From NCBI GenBank assembly GCA_034770075.1, contig CM068387.1, positions 80,229,971-80,293,970 of the forward strand: DNA of 64,000 bases, read 5' to 3'. This document shows positions 8,521 through 21,397 of this stretch, in pieces; position 1 is the first letter of the stretch; each line of letters starts with the position of its first letter. Under the pieces are notes generated by a model, which was given only the letters and a program-made list of their open reading frames with translations, had not been told where the DNA came from and ran no database searches. The position numbers and the translations under genes were made by a program. This stretch comes from Aralia elata. Lineage: Eukaryota > Streptophyta > Magnoliopsida > Apiales > Araliaceae.

Positions 8521-11500
8521 GAGGGTGGATGGGTCATGTAATGTCCCCAAATTCGAGTCCCTTGAACCTCGGGTCTGGTGCGTCACGGTACTACAAATCA
8601 TCTCAATATTTACAACATTCATTCAAAACTAATGAATATAACCTCGCTTTGATACCAATTAATATACCAACTTATGTCATTCTAGAATCCGTAACTTTTA
8701 TAATCTGTTATTACATTTATAGATCGTCTTGATCTGATTTATACATCTCAAATTATAAATAATATGTTTCTTTTTGATACACTGATTGTAAATATTCATG
8801 ATCTCACAATCAAATTTAATTATCATTGCATACATAGTTCACTGGCTACGCAATTACAAATATCATATTAACGTTCATCTAACATATATAGCTAGGTATT
8901 ATGCAAACAACTTCAATCACTATTTCTTCTTTTTCTTTTGTCTATCCTGAATCCTTCGGTCCACTCTGGTGTAGCTAAAAAATAATTATTTATAGCAAGG
9001 GTGAACAACTATATTGCCCGGCAAGTTTAACAAATAGCCAAACAACACATAATTCATATTTAAAACATACTTTACCTTTTTCATACTTTGCATTTCTACA
9101 TGCTTCATGTTTCTCATGCTTGACATATATTCATGTCTCATACTTATCATGTTTTGTATTTAAATATGTTTCGTGTTTATCATGCATCTCAAATCACAAA
9201 TATCGTGAGTTCCTATAACTCAGCCAATTCTAAATATCAAACTAATTTAATATAATTGCATCACCGTATAGCACGTAGTGCACATCTCAATTCATTCGCA
9301 AGGAGTTCACATAACACATAAAATAAAACTTTCACATAACATTTAACAAATTCATATATATAACAAGTTCTAAAAAACTTACATGTACCGACGTTCGTCA
9401 TCTACATCATTCACATTTACAATTCCTTCAATCAATAATCTACATCATCCATAAGGATTTACTTTAATTACGTTCAATCATTATCCTTGAATAATAACCG
9501 TAATTATCGTAATGTAATTCGATAATCGTTCTCTCAACTTAATACAAACATAATCGTTCTCTAACATTATACTTATAATATTTTCATAAAAATATACACT
9601 TGACAATCATATAGACTCACCTGTCACATATGAGCATATTCCAGTCAGTAGGAATTATTTTAGTAATTCCTGACTTTATGGTAATTAATAGTTTTTAATC
9701 CGTTAGAAGCCTAATTTTTTCATTAAGTCTCCTTAACCATTTTATTATTTTTTTTTCTTTTCTGGTCACACATATATATGATATTCCATACACAAAAATA
9801 ATTTTTCTGGAATTTTTTCTTTTTATTAAGTATTTTTCAAAAAAGCCATTTTGAGTTCGTAACTTGTCAAAATTAACTATAGTGTGCTAAACTTCAAAAA
9901 TTATTAACTCTTGCCAGAATCTTATACATGTTATCATAGCCAAAATACAAACTATAAAATCTAAATACAAATATAAATTTTCTAATTTACAACTATTGAT
10001 CTGTCGTGCAAAATACGACAACACATACTGTGAGTCTCAATACAAATATTGTACTGTATCTAGTACAACAATATTTACACCCAACTTAAGTTCTCAATAC
10101 AATTAGAAAAATGTTAAATCCACAATAATTTTTGTTAGTTTCACAACAAAAGTGTCGCTATAGATGTATAGCGACAGTTTTAACCGTCGCTATACATCTA
10201 CAACAACACTTTTAGTGTGGAAATAACATTTTTTGTTGTGGATTTAACAATTTCCTACAATTATTGTCACATTATTTTATAATGTATTGAGATATTTCTA
10301 CAGTCTCGGACCATCACTCCCATCCCCCGGCTAGTCCCAGCTACACTCTCATTTTCTGAGGAGAACAATGGAACAAAAAGAAAAAAAGGTGAGCACAAAT
10401 AGCCCAGTAAAGAATATCATGACTAAGATAATGAAGAATAAATTATCTTTAGCCTTCAACAGTGATAAATCAGATATTTAAAGATAATATAAGTTTTTAA
10501 CAATAACTGCAGCGGAACAAGCAATCCATTAGAAGAGTCAAGTAGACCATAATGTCTACTATCTTCTACAATTTAAAAATTCACCATAAATATTTTATCC
10601 ATGTAACACCAATCAATAGTTCCTGTTTATGCTCATTCAAATCAACAGTTTATCTTTGCACTACGGGCCAAAGAGAACTTTCACCAAAAGCAAGGTCAAG
10701 ATTATATCAATACACAGTTCTTGGTTATAATCATATCAATTACCGGTTCATCTTTGCACTACGGGCCAAAGAAAATTTTCAACCACAATTTAAGTCTGAG
10801 GATTATAACAATGATATAAATGATGAATAGAAACAAAACAATGAGATCAAGAATAAGAATAAATATTAGAGATTATAATTTAATTTATCGAGAGACCAAA
10901 AATATCCAAATTGTCAACATGATGACCAAAATATGGAGTCAAATTCAAGAATGATATTCAAGATTCATATTTCAAAGATAACGATTAAAATGTCAATAGA
11001 AAGATTTAGGTAAAACATATTAGATAAAGCACAAACTATTAAGGATATTCTACTAATTTTAAAAAAATTCACCATTTAATAATAAGGTTATGGAAACGAA
11101 TAATAATTCTTTACCATAAATAGAGAAATATATATGAAAGAAAATGATATCCTTTATGATTATGAAAGAAATGATATCCCTTATGAGTACAAAAAAATGA
11201 TACAACTTACGAGTTATGAAAAAAATGGCATCCCTTACCTTAGTAAAAGACTAGATCTGACTGGTATAAAGGAGATAAAATTGAGAAAATCTTGCACTAT
11301 TTGCAACACTCAGAGTATCTTTATACTCAAAAGAAATACACACAATATTACAGAAGAAGAATTTTGTGTTTTTGGTTTGAGTTTCATTGCTCAACTGAGC
11401 AACCCATTTATAGGAGAATGATAGCGCACCTCGTTAAAAAAATTTCACGAACGAAATAATTAAAAGATCACGGACGAATAATCGTTCGTCTGATTTTTTA

Positions 11501-12536
11501 AAAATAATAATATAATATACTAAGAAAATAAATAACTTTACATATAATATAATATATTCTAATTATAATCTAATAAAACAAATAACTTTATATATAATAT
11601 AAAAGTTTTCTGTTTTATATAGAAAGTTTTCTGTTTTATTACTAATATAATAATAATAAAACAAAAATTGAACGAAATTTTCTGTTGATGGTTTGACAAA
11701 TTGGCAAGTGGTGGGTCCATGGAATAATAAGTCAAACTTATAACAAACGCTTTGTGACAAACCCCAAAAATTGAACAAATAACTGTCACACGTCACTTAT
11801 CTTTAATCAACATATTTTTTCAACAATTATTCACTAGTAATATTATAGACTCACAATATTGACAACCAGATCATTCCCAAGAAAGATGAGGCTTTCCGCA
11901 GAAAGGACGGGCAATTAAATAACCCCTTTCCTTGATAGAATTTTTAGACATTGTCAATAATGCTAACTGGTCTAATAATATCATATCAAATAATATGAGT
12001 TACAATGTCGTAACAAATAATATAAAATACTATGCAGATGTTACTGTAACAATTATTGAATCAAAATACTGTGCAATTGTTACTATATCAATTATTGAAT
12101 CAATAATATGAAAAACTGTGCAATATCGTATATTACTATGGAATACTGCATACTACTATGGAATAACGCGTTCTACTGTGGAATAACTCGTGCTACTGTT
12201 CTTTTATTACTAGGTATTTCAACAGTTGCAGGTGATAGTACCATTGACAATTTGTATAAAAATATTAATACTGTTATTTTTCGTATCCGACAATTAGTCG
12301 TTATGGGGCCACCAATGATTTGCTATTTCGGCGCCGTCGTATTTTACCGAATATAATATTCCCCGACAGAAAAAATATTTTCCGACAAAAAGAATATTCT
12401 CTGACATACTGTTTATCTGATCATTTGTATATATTACCATTAACTATAATATTTATCAATTAAATATTTTACTATTTATAATAATAATCATAAAGAAAAA
12501 AATAAACTTTCATTTCATAAAAGTCGGGGCCTTACA
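8503..12536 (-). mobile_element. Ty3/gypsy (Tekay/Del-like) long LTR, minus orientation, with primer site
   Basis: The LTR starts on the minus strand at 12536 (TGTAAGGCCCCGACTT). From 12536 down to about 9960 it pairs, inverted, with 13044-about 15400. A sequence complementary to a tRNA primer site, TTGGTATCAAAGCGAGG on the minus strand (8657-8641), suggests the LTR ends near 8660. That would make it nearly 4 kb, but the exact end is unclear. The 12536 end abuts foreign pol sequence, which reads as insertion of this element into an older relative. The open frames within are not real genes. It contains a 150-bp MITE (10106-10255) absent from the sister LTR. Confidence 0.65.
10106..10255. mobile_element. 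150-bp MITE with 8-bp target duplication (hAT-like)
   Basis: The ends read GAAAAATGTTAAATCCACAA and, inverted, GGAAATTGTTAAATCCACAA. It is flanked by TACAATTA on both sides (10098-10105 and 10256-10263). The inside is nearly palindromic, with GTCGCTATA...TATAGCGAC units. The sister LTR at 15265-15272 has one uninterrupted copy of the 8-mer (inverted), the empty site. Confidence 0.85.
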
Positions 12537-13030
12537 GTTATGCTGATCTTCATCGAAGGGACGAGGAATTCAATGTCGGAGACTATGTATTTTTACGTGT
12601 TGCTCCATGGAAATGAGTTATGAGATTCGGAAAGAGATGAAAGTTCAACTCTCAATTTATTGGTTCATTTGAAATCATCGACCGAGTAAGAACTGTGGCC
12701 TACAGACTCGCTTTACCGACAAGCATGTCTCGTGTTCATAACATCTTTCATATATCAATGTTACGAAAATATGTGAAAGACCCGAACCACATTATTGAAT
12801 TAGAACCATACAAGATAGCAGAAGATTTAACATATGAGGAAGTACCTGTCAAGATCTTGGATAAGAAGAACAGATTCTACGCTTAAAGGTTATACCTCAA
12901 GTCAAATTTTTATGGAGAAACCATGATACAGAGAAAATGACCTGAGAGTTAAAATCAAAAATGAGAGTTAGGTATCCTCACCTCTTCAATTTGCCAGGTA
13001 TGTACGTCAATTTCGGGGACAAAATTTTAT
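12537..13030 (+). pseudogene. Ty3/gypsy integrase C-terminus remnant
   Basis: Translation gives YADLHRRDEEFNVGDYVFLR, then RFGKR, FIGSFEIIDRV, VAYRLALP, VHNIFHISMLRKYVKDPNHI, DLTYEEVPVKILD, and further on NLPGMYVNFGDK. That is the C-terminal part of a chromovirus integrase (GPY/F region) running toward the polyprotein end. In-frame stops occur after APWK, after GKR and after RFYA, so it is dead. It ends in a decayed polypurine tract (13031-13043) directly before an LTR start. Confidence 0.85.
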
Positions 13031-13043
13031 AAGGATATGAGGT

Positions 13044-15405
13044 TGTAAGACCCCAACTTTTTATGAATAAGATTTAATTTTTAATATTATTCCAAATAGT
13101 AAGGTGTTGATTTAATAAATGTTATAGTTATGGATGATATGTGCAATTTATAAAATAAAAAGTATGTCGGGGAATATTCTTTCTGTCGGAGAATATTCTT
13201 TATGTTATAGAATATTATATTCGGTAAAGTACGACGGCGCCGAAATAACAAAATATTGGTGGGCCCCACAATGACTAATTGTCGGATATTGAAAACGACA
13301 GAAATAATTTTTTGTCAATGGTACTATCATCTGCAACTGTTGAAATACCTGGTAATAAAAGAATAGTAGCACGCGGTATTCCACAATAAAACGTGTTATT
13401 TCATAATAGTACACAGTATTGCACAATATCTCATATTATTGATTCAATAATTATCACAGTAGCAATTGCGTAGTATTTTATATTATTGCTCAATAATTGT
13501 TACAGTAATATCTACAAAATATTGCATATTATTAAATTAATAATTATCACGACACGGTAACTTATGTTATTTGATATGATATTATTAGACCAGTTAACAT
13601 TATTGACAACGTCTAGAAGTTCTGTTAAGGAAAGGAGTTATTTAATTGCTCGTCGTGTATACAGAAGCCCTCCATCTTTCCTGCAAATGATCTAGTTGTC
13701 AATATTGTTCGTCCATAATAATTGCGAATAATTGTTGAAAGATTGAAAATGTGTTGATTAAAGGTAAATATGATAAGTGATATGTGGTAGATAATTGTTT
13801 AATTTTAATATTAAGTTATTTATTTTATTAGAATATTATATTAAAAATTAGACGAAAGTCGAATTCGGTGTGTTAAGAATATTTTATTAAAAATCAGACG
13901 AAAGTCGAATTTGATACTGTGCTAAGAATATTTTATTAAAAATTAGACAAAAGTCGAATTCGGTGTGCTAAGAATATTTTATTAAAAATCAGACGAAAGT
14001 TGAATTTGATGTGCTAAACATTTTCCTATAAATAGGAGGGGTTAACATAAGAAAATTCATAACTTTTTTGCTTACACTTCCTTCCACTCTCTAAATTTCT
14101 TAAGTTCTCTCTAAGTGTACTAGGCTATCTTGAGTATTTGCGAATATTAGTAAGAGTACAAGTATTATGCAAGTTGATAAACTTCATAGAAAACAACATC
14201 CAGTCACTTGCTAATTGAGGTAAGGGATATCATTTTTTTTCATATACCTAAATCTAAACTTACTATGGTAAGTATTGCTTCTATAATTCCTGAAATGATC
14301 AAAAATTTCTTTGAGGTTTGCGCTTCATCTAGTATCACTTCACTTGAACTTTTTTAGTTATCTGAACCTTTCTTATTGAATATTAATCATTATCTTTGAA
14401 ATATGAATCTTGAATATCATTCTTGAATTTGACTCCATTTTTGGTCATCATGTTGACAATTTGAACATTATTAGACTCTGGACAAATTAAATGTCAATCT
14501 TTGAATGTTTATTCTTTTATCTTATTATTCTTACAACTTCCATTCATCCTTTATATCACTGTTATTTGTACTAATCAAGTTATTGTTGAATGTCTTTGGC
14601 CTGGGTGCAAAGACGATATAATTGTGTGGTGTCTTTGGTCGGTATGGTAAGGACACATGGTGAAAGTTCTCTTTGGCCCGTAGTGCAAAGATGTACTGTT
14701 GATTGGCATGATCATGACCATTGATGTTACAAATGAATATCTTTGCCCTGTAGTGTAAAAATGAACAGTTGATTTACAGGAACTATTGATTGATAAACTG
14801 TTGATTTGCATGATTATGAACAAGAATTGTGTATTGATAAACGCATAATCTTTGGTGTTACAAATAAAGACAGGTGGTGAAAGTTTCCTTTGGCCTGGGT
14901 GCAAAGAAGAATTGTTGATTGGTGTTACAGGGATAAATTATTGATGATAAATTTTTTAAATAGAAGAAGATAATAGACATTATATTTTATTTGACTATTT
15001 GGATAGCTTATTTGTTCGGCTGTAGTTATTGTTGAAAATTTAATATCGTTAAATCTCTGATTTATTATTATTGAAGGCTGAAGATAATTTATTTTTTGTT
15101 ATCTTAGTCATGATATTCTTTACTGGGCTATTTGAGCTCACTCTTTTTATTTTTGTTCCATTGTTCTTCTCAGAAAATGAGAGTGTAATTGGGACTAGCC
15201 GGGGAATAGAGTGATGGTCCGAGACTGTAGAAGTATCTCAATACATTATAACATAGTGTGGCAATAATTGTATTGAGAACTTAAGTTGGGTGTGAATATT
15301 GTCGTACTAGATACGATACAATATTTGTATTGAAACTCACAATATGTGTATTGTCGTATTTTGCACGACAGTTTAATAGTTGTAAATAGGAAAATTTGGA
15401 TTTTA
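13044..15405 (+). repeat. Ty3/gypsy (Tekay/Del-like) long LTR, plus orientation, truncated
   Basis: It starts TGTAAGACCCCAACTTTT right after the polypurine tract and is an inverted copy of the left LTR through about 15400. There the similarity stops at the CACTA transposase remnant. Shared landmarks include a GACGGCGCCGAAAT block, GGTCCGAGACTGTAG, and GTATTTTGCACGACAG near the right end. It contains about four 46-bp tandem units (13829-14025). Confidence 0.8.
13829..14025 (+). repeat. 46-bp tandem repeat, about 4 copies, in the gypsy LTR
   Basis: The unit begins ATTTTATTAAAAATyAGACG and ends TGTGCTAAGAAT. The corresponding part of the left LTR (11430-11570) has only one or two degenerate units. 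Confidence 0.75.
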
Positions 15406-15419
15406 TTGTATGTATATTT

Positions 15420-16980
15420 GGCGACTCAAAATGGGTTATGTGGACCTATTTTGAGGGCATTACATATGTCTCTGAAGAAACGACTAAGTTCAGTCAAAGC
15501 ATCCCATATTGGTTTATCAAGCAAGTCTCGAAATGTTATAAGCATAAGTCTCTCCATGAACACATGCTAGTCATGACTCTTCATCCCTTGTAATTTTCTA
15601 CCTGTAACACACCTTGCAATATTTGACGCATATCCATCTGGTAGTTTCAGAGACTTAATTCATGTGCACACATCTTCAACTTACTTTTTGGATAATGTGT
15701 ACCTTGTATGTGGTTTGACCATTTTACCATTAGGAGATTCATAAAGCTCTAATTCAGAACGCTTACAAATATCTTTCATGTCCAACTGTGCCTTATCATT
15801 ATCTCTCGTCTTGCCCATAACACTCATCACGATATTAAACATGTTATCGAACACATTTTTCTCAATATGCATCACATCTAGATTATGATGAATCAAATTT
15901 GTAGACCAATAAGGCAGTTCCCAAAAGATACTTCTCCGAACCCAATTATGAGACTCGCCAAACCCATTGATTATGTTTGAGGCAACAATCTTACCGAATG
16001 GGATGACTGGCAATCTCATCACACGGTCACACATCTCTGTCCCCGACAATCGTGGTGCAAGCATATCATTCTCTACTTTTCCTTTCTTGAAATGTTCTCT
16101 ATTTTTTCGAAACGAGTGATCTACCGGCAAGAAACGACGATGACAATCAAACCAACAAGGCTTTCGACCTTTTGATAGATTGAAAGACTTTATATGCTCC
16201 ATATAATATGGACAAGCCAAATTCTCGTGTGTACTCCATCTAGTTAACATACCATAAACAGGGAAGTCCCTTATAGTCCACATAACTGCTGCCCTAAGGT
16301 TGAAATTTGTTTTCGTGGAAACATCCCAAGTCTGTACTCCATCCTCCCACAATACTTTCAACTCGTCTATAAGAGGTCTCAAGTAAACATCTAGGTTCTT
16401 TCCAGGACTCTTGGGACCATGAATCACGAGTGAAAGAAACAAGTATGGTTGTTTCATACACATCCAAGAAGGCAAGTTGTACGGAGTAACAATCACGGGC
16501 CAGCAGGAGTACGGAACAACTGAGTGGTCGAACAGGTTGAAACCATTAGTGGACAATCCAAGCCTCATATTTTTAGGTTCCAATGCAAACCCAATATGTG
16601 CTAAGTTGAAATCTTTCCAAACCTGTCCATCTGCGGGATGGTTAAGTTCTCCATCTTTAGCTGGAGATTTCGCATGTCAAGTTATATGTTCAGCTGTTCT
16701 TGAAGACATGTACAATCTTTTGAGCCGATGTGTAATTGAAAAATACCTTAAAATCTTAAAAGGTATATTTGTCTTTTTTATAGTCACGCTCTCTTTAATA
16801 GGCCTGAACCGATCATGATTGCAAAACGTGCACTTTGTCTTCTATTCATTTTTCTTATAAAACAACATGCAATCGTTCGGATATGCATCGATCTTTTGGT
16901 ATCCAAGACCTAACTTCTTCACCATTTTCTTACAATAGTAGTAGTTCTATTAATTGAAGCTGTATATTAATTAAATGTAT
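15420..16980 (-). pseudogene. CACTA (En/Spm) TNP2 transposase remnant (Transposase_21, DUF4218)
   Basis: Reading right to left: KKMVKKLGLGYQKIDAYPND (near 16970), a zinc-ribbon-like stretch with KCTFC, RLKRLYMSSRTAEH, HPADGQVWKDFN, then an uninterrupted 300-codon frame (16583-15681) with EPKNMRLGLSTNGFNLF, VVPYSCWPVIVTPYNLP, DGVQTWDVS, FPVYGMLT, LDVMHIEKNVFDN. Downstream (15680-15430) is the DUF4218 start: KSHD, VFMERL, WDALTELSRFFRDIC. At least one in-frame stop (before HAKSPAKDGE) and other breaks make it non-functional as it stands. TNP2 binds ends of CACTA elements and moves them. The family's terminal repeats were not found here, and it is not inside the 2842-6766 element. Confidence 0.85.
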
Positions 16981-17587
16981 TTACAAGAAATCAAGAGTAA
17001 ATAATTAACATTTTGAACTTAATTGATGTATTATTAAAAATAATGTATTATAACTTACAAATTAAAATAATAAATAAGTAAAAATTTATACTTCATTGAA
17101 TCAATGATTAACAATTATAAATTTATAAACTTAAAGTTTAAAAATTATAATTATAATTAATTATAGGGCCTTGACCATAAATTTGTCAGGCTGGGCCTTA
17201 GGTTAGACTGGACTTTTTTGCATGTCGGGTTAAGTCGATTTTTCTCGTTCAAACCATGGCCTTTTTTAAAGTCTTTAAACCGAGTCAGGTCAGACCAGGC
17301 CTTGACTAGACTAGGCCTTAACTAGACCGAGCTAAGGTCGCAGGCCTCAGACCTTTTGTGCATGTTTACCGACCACTATATATGCACTATCATCGCACAA
17401 GTCAAAAAAATTGAAATAAAAAAATAATAAGAGAAAATGGGCCACCCACCATCATGCACCATTGCTTACAAAATTACACCTCCACCGCACCACCAATCAA
17501 CCAAAAAATAAAAGAAAAAAGGAGGGGATGACAAAGTCTACCAAAAGACAGAAGATGATATTGAGAAGAAAGAGATAAAAGTAATTT

Positions 17588-17621
<34 letters not shown>

Positions 17622-18090
17622 AATCAAAATTCTAATTCGAATTCAAACTCAAAGTGATGTTTTATTCGAAAATTCAAATTTGATTATCGTGTAGTAAGAA
17701 AAAAAAAATCAGGGATGAATAAATCCTTTATTATTATTATTATTATTACTATTATTATTATTATATATGGAGGCAACCGCACCCAATTACATGCGGACAT
17801 CGTACCTCCCTATCTCACTAAATTTTAATTACAAAAATAATTAAAAAAATTAAAAAAATTAAATTAAGTCAATTTTTGAATTTTGAGAAACGGATGGAAG
17901 TGGAACTATTACAAACAATCGATTGGTATAGTTTTGGGCCAAATTACGGATCGGCGGATGAAGGGGCCGCACTATATATGGTGGCAGTATATGTACGGGC
18001 TCAAAAGTCAAAATCATACAGTCAAAACGCACCGGAACCAAAATCCCCAGACCCAGCCGTACTCGACAGCGACTCAGTGATGAGCTAAGA
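16980..18090. other. AT-rich spacer with a GC-rich repeat remnant and microsatellites
   Basis: 17165-17390 is a GGGCC/AGGCC-rich block with GACTTTTTTGCATG and CATGTTTACCGACCACTA, similar in style to non-autonomous hAT repeats common in plants (low confidence). 17590-17622 is (TA)n and 17731-17765 is (TTA)n. 17870-18090 is less AT-rich and contains two short overlapping frames with no family resemblance; it is probably promoter of the FRS gene. Confidence 0.45.
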
Positions 18091-18093
18091 GAG

Positions 18094-18131
<38 letters not shown>

Positions 18132-18149
18132 GTATATATATACTATATC

Positions 18150-18392
18150 TAGAGAGAGAAAGATGAGCTGATTTCTAATCCAAAATCAAATCATTCACCT
18201 CCGATCAAAATCCACATTTTCCTCTCCTAAATTCGTCCGGCCAATTCTGGGGTTGCCGAAATGCATGATAATTCTAATCTCAGAACTCGTTGATATCACT
18301 TCGATTACAGCTGAGAGCAGTCCCATTTCTCGGTTTTTACCCGAAATTTCGTATGCAAAACCCTAATTGATTTTCTTCACCGATATGCTAAG
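18150..18392 (+). other. Probable 5'-UTR exon of the FRS gene
   Basis: A pyrimidine-rich leader with AAAACCCTAATTGATTTTC, typical of plant 5' UTRs, ends TAAG at 18392 before GTAAAA. The matching acceptor is TTGTTCAG at 21382-21389, nine bases before the start codon. This is splicing inference without transcript support. Confidence 0.45.
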
Positions 18393-21389
18393 GTAAAACC
18401 CTCTATGCCCCATCTTTTGTTTGCGGATTTGATCTCTGATTATGTATTTACATGTACCTTGTATGTGATTTATTGGGTGAGTGTTTTTAATTGTTCTTTA
18501 TTAGGTGTGTAATTTTTGCTTTTTCTTGGTTGAAGTTTTTGGTTGATTGGAAAGTTCGCCCTTGAATTTTGTCAATTGAGCTTAGCTTTTGCTTATTTGC
18601 GGTGATATAATTGAACCAAATTGGAATTTGTCTTTCTCAGTCTCGTATCTATCAAATTGTTGCTTGTACACAGAGATACACAGTGAAATCAACTGCAATT
18701 TGCTTTTCATTTTGTATGTGTAAAAATGGGTTATTACTGTGTCAAATTCATGTTTTGACCATGTTCTTAGCTGAGGTACTGATATGGACAGAGAAGAAGT
18801 TGGACAGTCATAGCTTTAATAGTAAACCTATTAGGTATAAATTTTATGAAAAAAAAGTGCTAGACAGATGCATGATTCAAAATGCTGGTTTGTTTAGCCT
18901 ACTTGTTCGGGAAATAAGTTAATAGATATCCATTTAAAGAAGTGAAAACTAATTGTTTTGTGCTGACCATATGAAGACGCAGACTTCCTCACCTCTCCTC
19001 AGTAATGTAGTTGCCTAGTTTCAGGAAGGGGAGGGGATTGTCTCAGTTTCAGGACGCTACCATGTCTGTCATGCATATATGAAAACCTCTTTTGGATGGA
19101 TTGAACACATTTATATGAATGAATATAGGATGATGACTGGACTTTTTGAAACTTGGGCCCTTCTGATGGATCTGTCTTACAGCACAGATTCAAGAAATTG
19201 CTCAATTAATCAAATTTTTTACATTAAATCATTAATTCCTTTCTTTCCAATTAATGTTAACAATATTTTGGTGCCCCTTATCAAACATCACATGGCTTCA
19301 ACAGTAAATTAAACCTATCATTTAAAGTAAATAATTAAACTTGAAACAAGAACCCATCCAAGATGACCATTGACAATTATGGGATTTCGATAAAATATCA
19401 TTAGAGTTTCTAGAAACTTGACATAATGGAAAATTAGTACAAAATGCAATTGTTTTAGTAAATCTCAACAAAAGCTTATGTCCCTAATTCTACTTACTTA
19501 ATATATGAACTGATACCTTAAGTGCTGATGTGTGATATTATCTAATACTCAAATAAATGCTATTGAGATTTCTGAAATGTCCACAAGTACCACATGAGGA
19601 TTTGTTAACTTTTGTGAGGATTTGTGTTTAGTTGGTTAGCGGTGAGTTCTTTTAAACCAAGAAGGCAGTGGCAAAGCTTCATTGGCGCCAACAAGTGCTA
19701 TCAACTCCACTAAACTTAGCCTTTGCATAGCCCCTCTGTACCCTAGGTTAACCTTATACTTTTCAATGTATTTACTTTTATTAGTTCCTTTATTTTTTTC
19801 GTTTCCCTTTTCTTCTCTGGACTTTAAAATTTTCATCATTAGAGTTCGGTGTGACTACTTCTATTGATGTTGGGCTTCATGGGGCTGTTCCTTTACTCTG
19901 ATATAAGTCCTAGGTTTATATATAGCTGGAAGGTTCCATATTTTTTTATTACTGCCCTTCAGTTTGCATGGTTCTAAACGTCTATTGAAACAACAGTTAC
20001 TCCATCCTGTGGCCTTGGAAAGTATATAGTTTATTCGATTTTATTTAATGCTTTTGTTGTGAAATTGCTGATTATACCCCTGCGTTCATGGTAACCAGAT
20101 GCCAATGGAGAAGGACATTGCAATGCTTTTATACTTCCAACGGGAGTCTTATTAAAAGTGTGAGCGCATGGGTTGGTTGGGTTGGTTCGGATCTTGTAAA
20201 TATTTGATAGGGGCATATGGATTGGGTCAAATTAATATGGAACTATTACCCCACACACAGAGTCACATACTCTGTTTTTTCCGTGTTTGATGGGGCAGTG
20301 TAAAAGCGTTAATAATACTTAGAAGGAAAGAAGTTAACGTAATTTACTTGATTAAACTTAAGTCTAATGAAGCTATTCTTGAGCTTTTGCAATAATTCTA
20401 ATCCATTGAAATAGGCCAGGTACGGAAATAGTACAGTCATCATCATAACATCCGTGGGATCCATCCATTGAGGCTTTCATAGTTTCATATATGCATGACA
20501 TGTATCCTAGGTATGATGCTTTGTACTAGTGTGGCAGTCCCTCTCCCTCTTCCCTTTACAGAACTAGGTTGCTACATTGTGGAGGAGAGACTAGGAGGTT
20601 GGCGCCGAATTATGATCATATCAAAATTCAAAACAACTTCTTTCACTTCTTGTATTAAGGAATGAAATCTATGGACAAAAGGATTCTCATTTACCTATCA
20701 GTCGAAGTACTTCCACAATAATCCATGCATCGCCATAGTGCTCAATGAGTTCGCAGACATCTTGGGCTCACTCTCTGTTCACTATCAAAAAACATTCTCA
20801 TATCTCTTGAACAATATCTGAAGTTATAAGCCATGATATCAGCAACCTTATATTTGGTTAAAAGACCCAAACCGCTAGTTAGGTCAATTTTTTATTATAT
20901 TTAGTGCTCACAAGTTAGATTAACTTTGTTGTTTATAATGGTATATCATTCAAATTAATTTCTTTCTCCGCATATGTGGTTCTGTTCATAAGGTGTATTC
21001 CTTGATATGATATATTAAATTCTACTCTTTATGACCGTGTGTTTTATCATTTGATTTAGTATTATCCATCTCACTCATACTTTAGTCCTCTGTGTGTGTG
21101 TGTGTGATTGTTAAAGTAAGTCAGTCATGCTCTCTGTTTAATTTATATATGATTAGTTTACTTGCTTTTTAGCTTACACAGCTAACAGCTATGACTGGTG
21201 ATTTCCAACATTATCATTTGCATATCTTTGGCTTTCCCAGTCGAATATATATTGTGTTTAGTGTAATCAGTAGATAGCAACACGAACAAGGACAGGCTTT
21301 TAAAATAAATTTTGTCTATCAATTTCACATTCTTTTGGCTTGCGGTTTTTTTCCCCTTTCCTGACATAGATATTTTACTGGTTGTTCAG
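18393..21389 (+). other. Inferred 5'-UTR intron (or upstream region) of the FRS gene
   Basis: 3.0 kb without a supported gene. It holds the parent of the duplicated segment found again at 25650-25914 (parent 20361-20565), a (TG)n run near 21091-21106 and ordinary AT-rich intron-like DNA with T-rich stretches. Confidence 0.4.
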
Positions 21390-21397
21390 ATTCTGAT

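Noticed and set aside
11134..11421. 95-codon frame with repeated NDIPY/NGIPY-like units
   Set aside because: It lies inside the left gypsy LTR. The repeats are short DNA tandem units, not a protein family.
13829..14025. Regular repeats considered as a CRISPR array
   Set aside because: Units are contiguous without unique spacers and lie in a plant LTR.
14575..14904. 109-codon minus-strand frame with repeated GQR units
   Set aside because: It is produced by the recurring CTTTGGCC...CAAAG motif of the gypsy LTR.
17876..18088. 70-codon open frame upstream of the FRS 5' UTR
   Set aside because: No family resemblance, a competing overlapping frame on the same strand, and it lies in the probable promoter.
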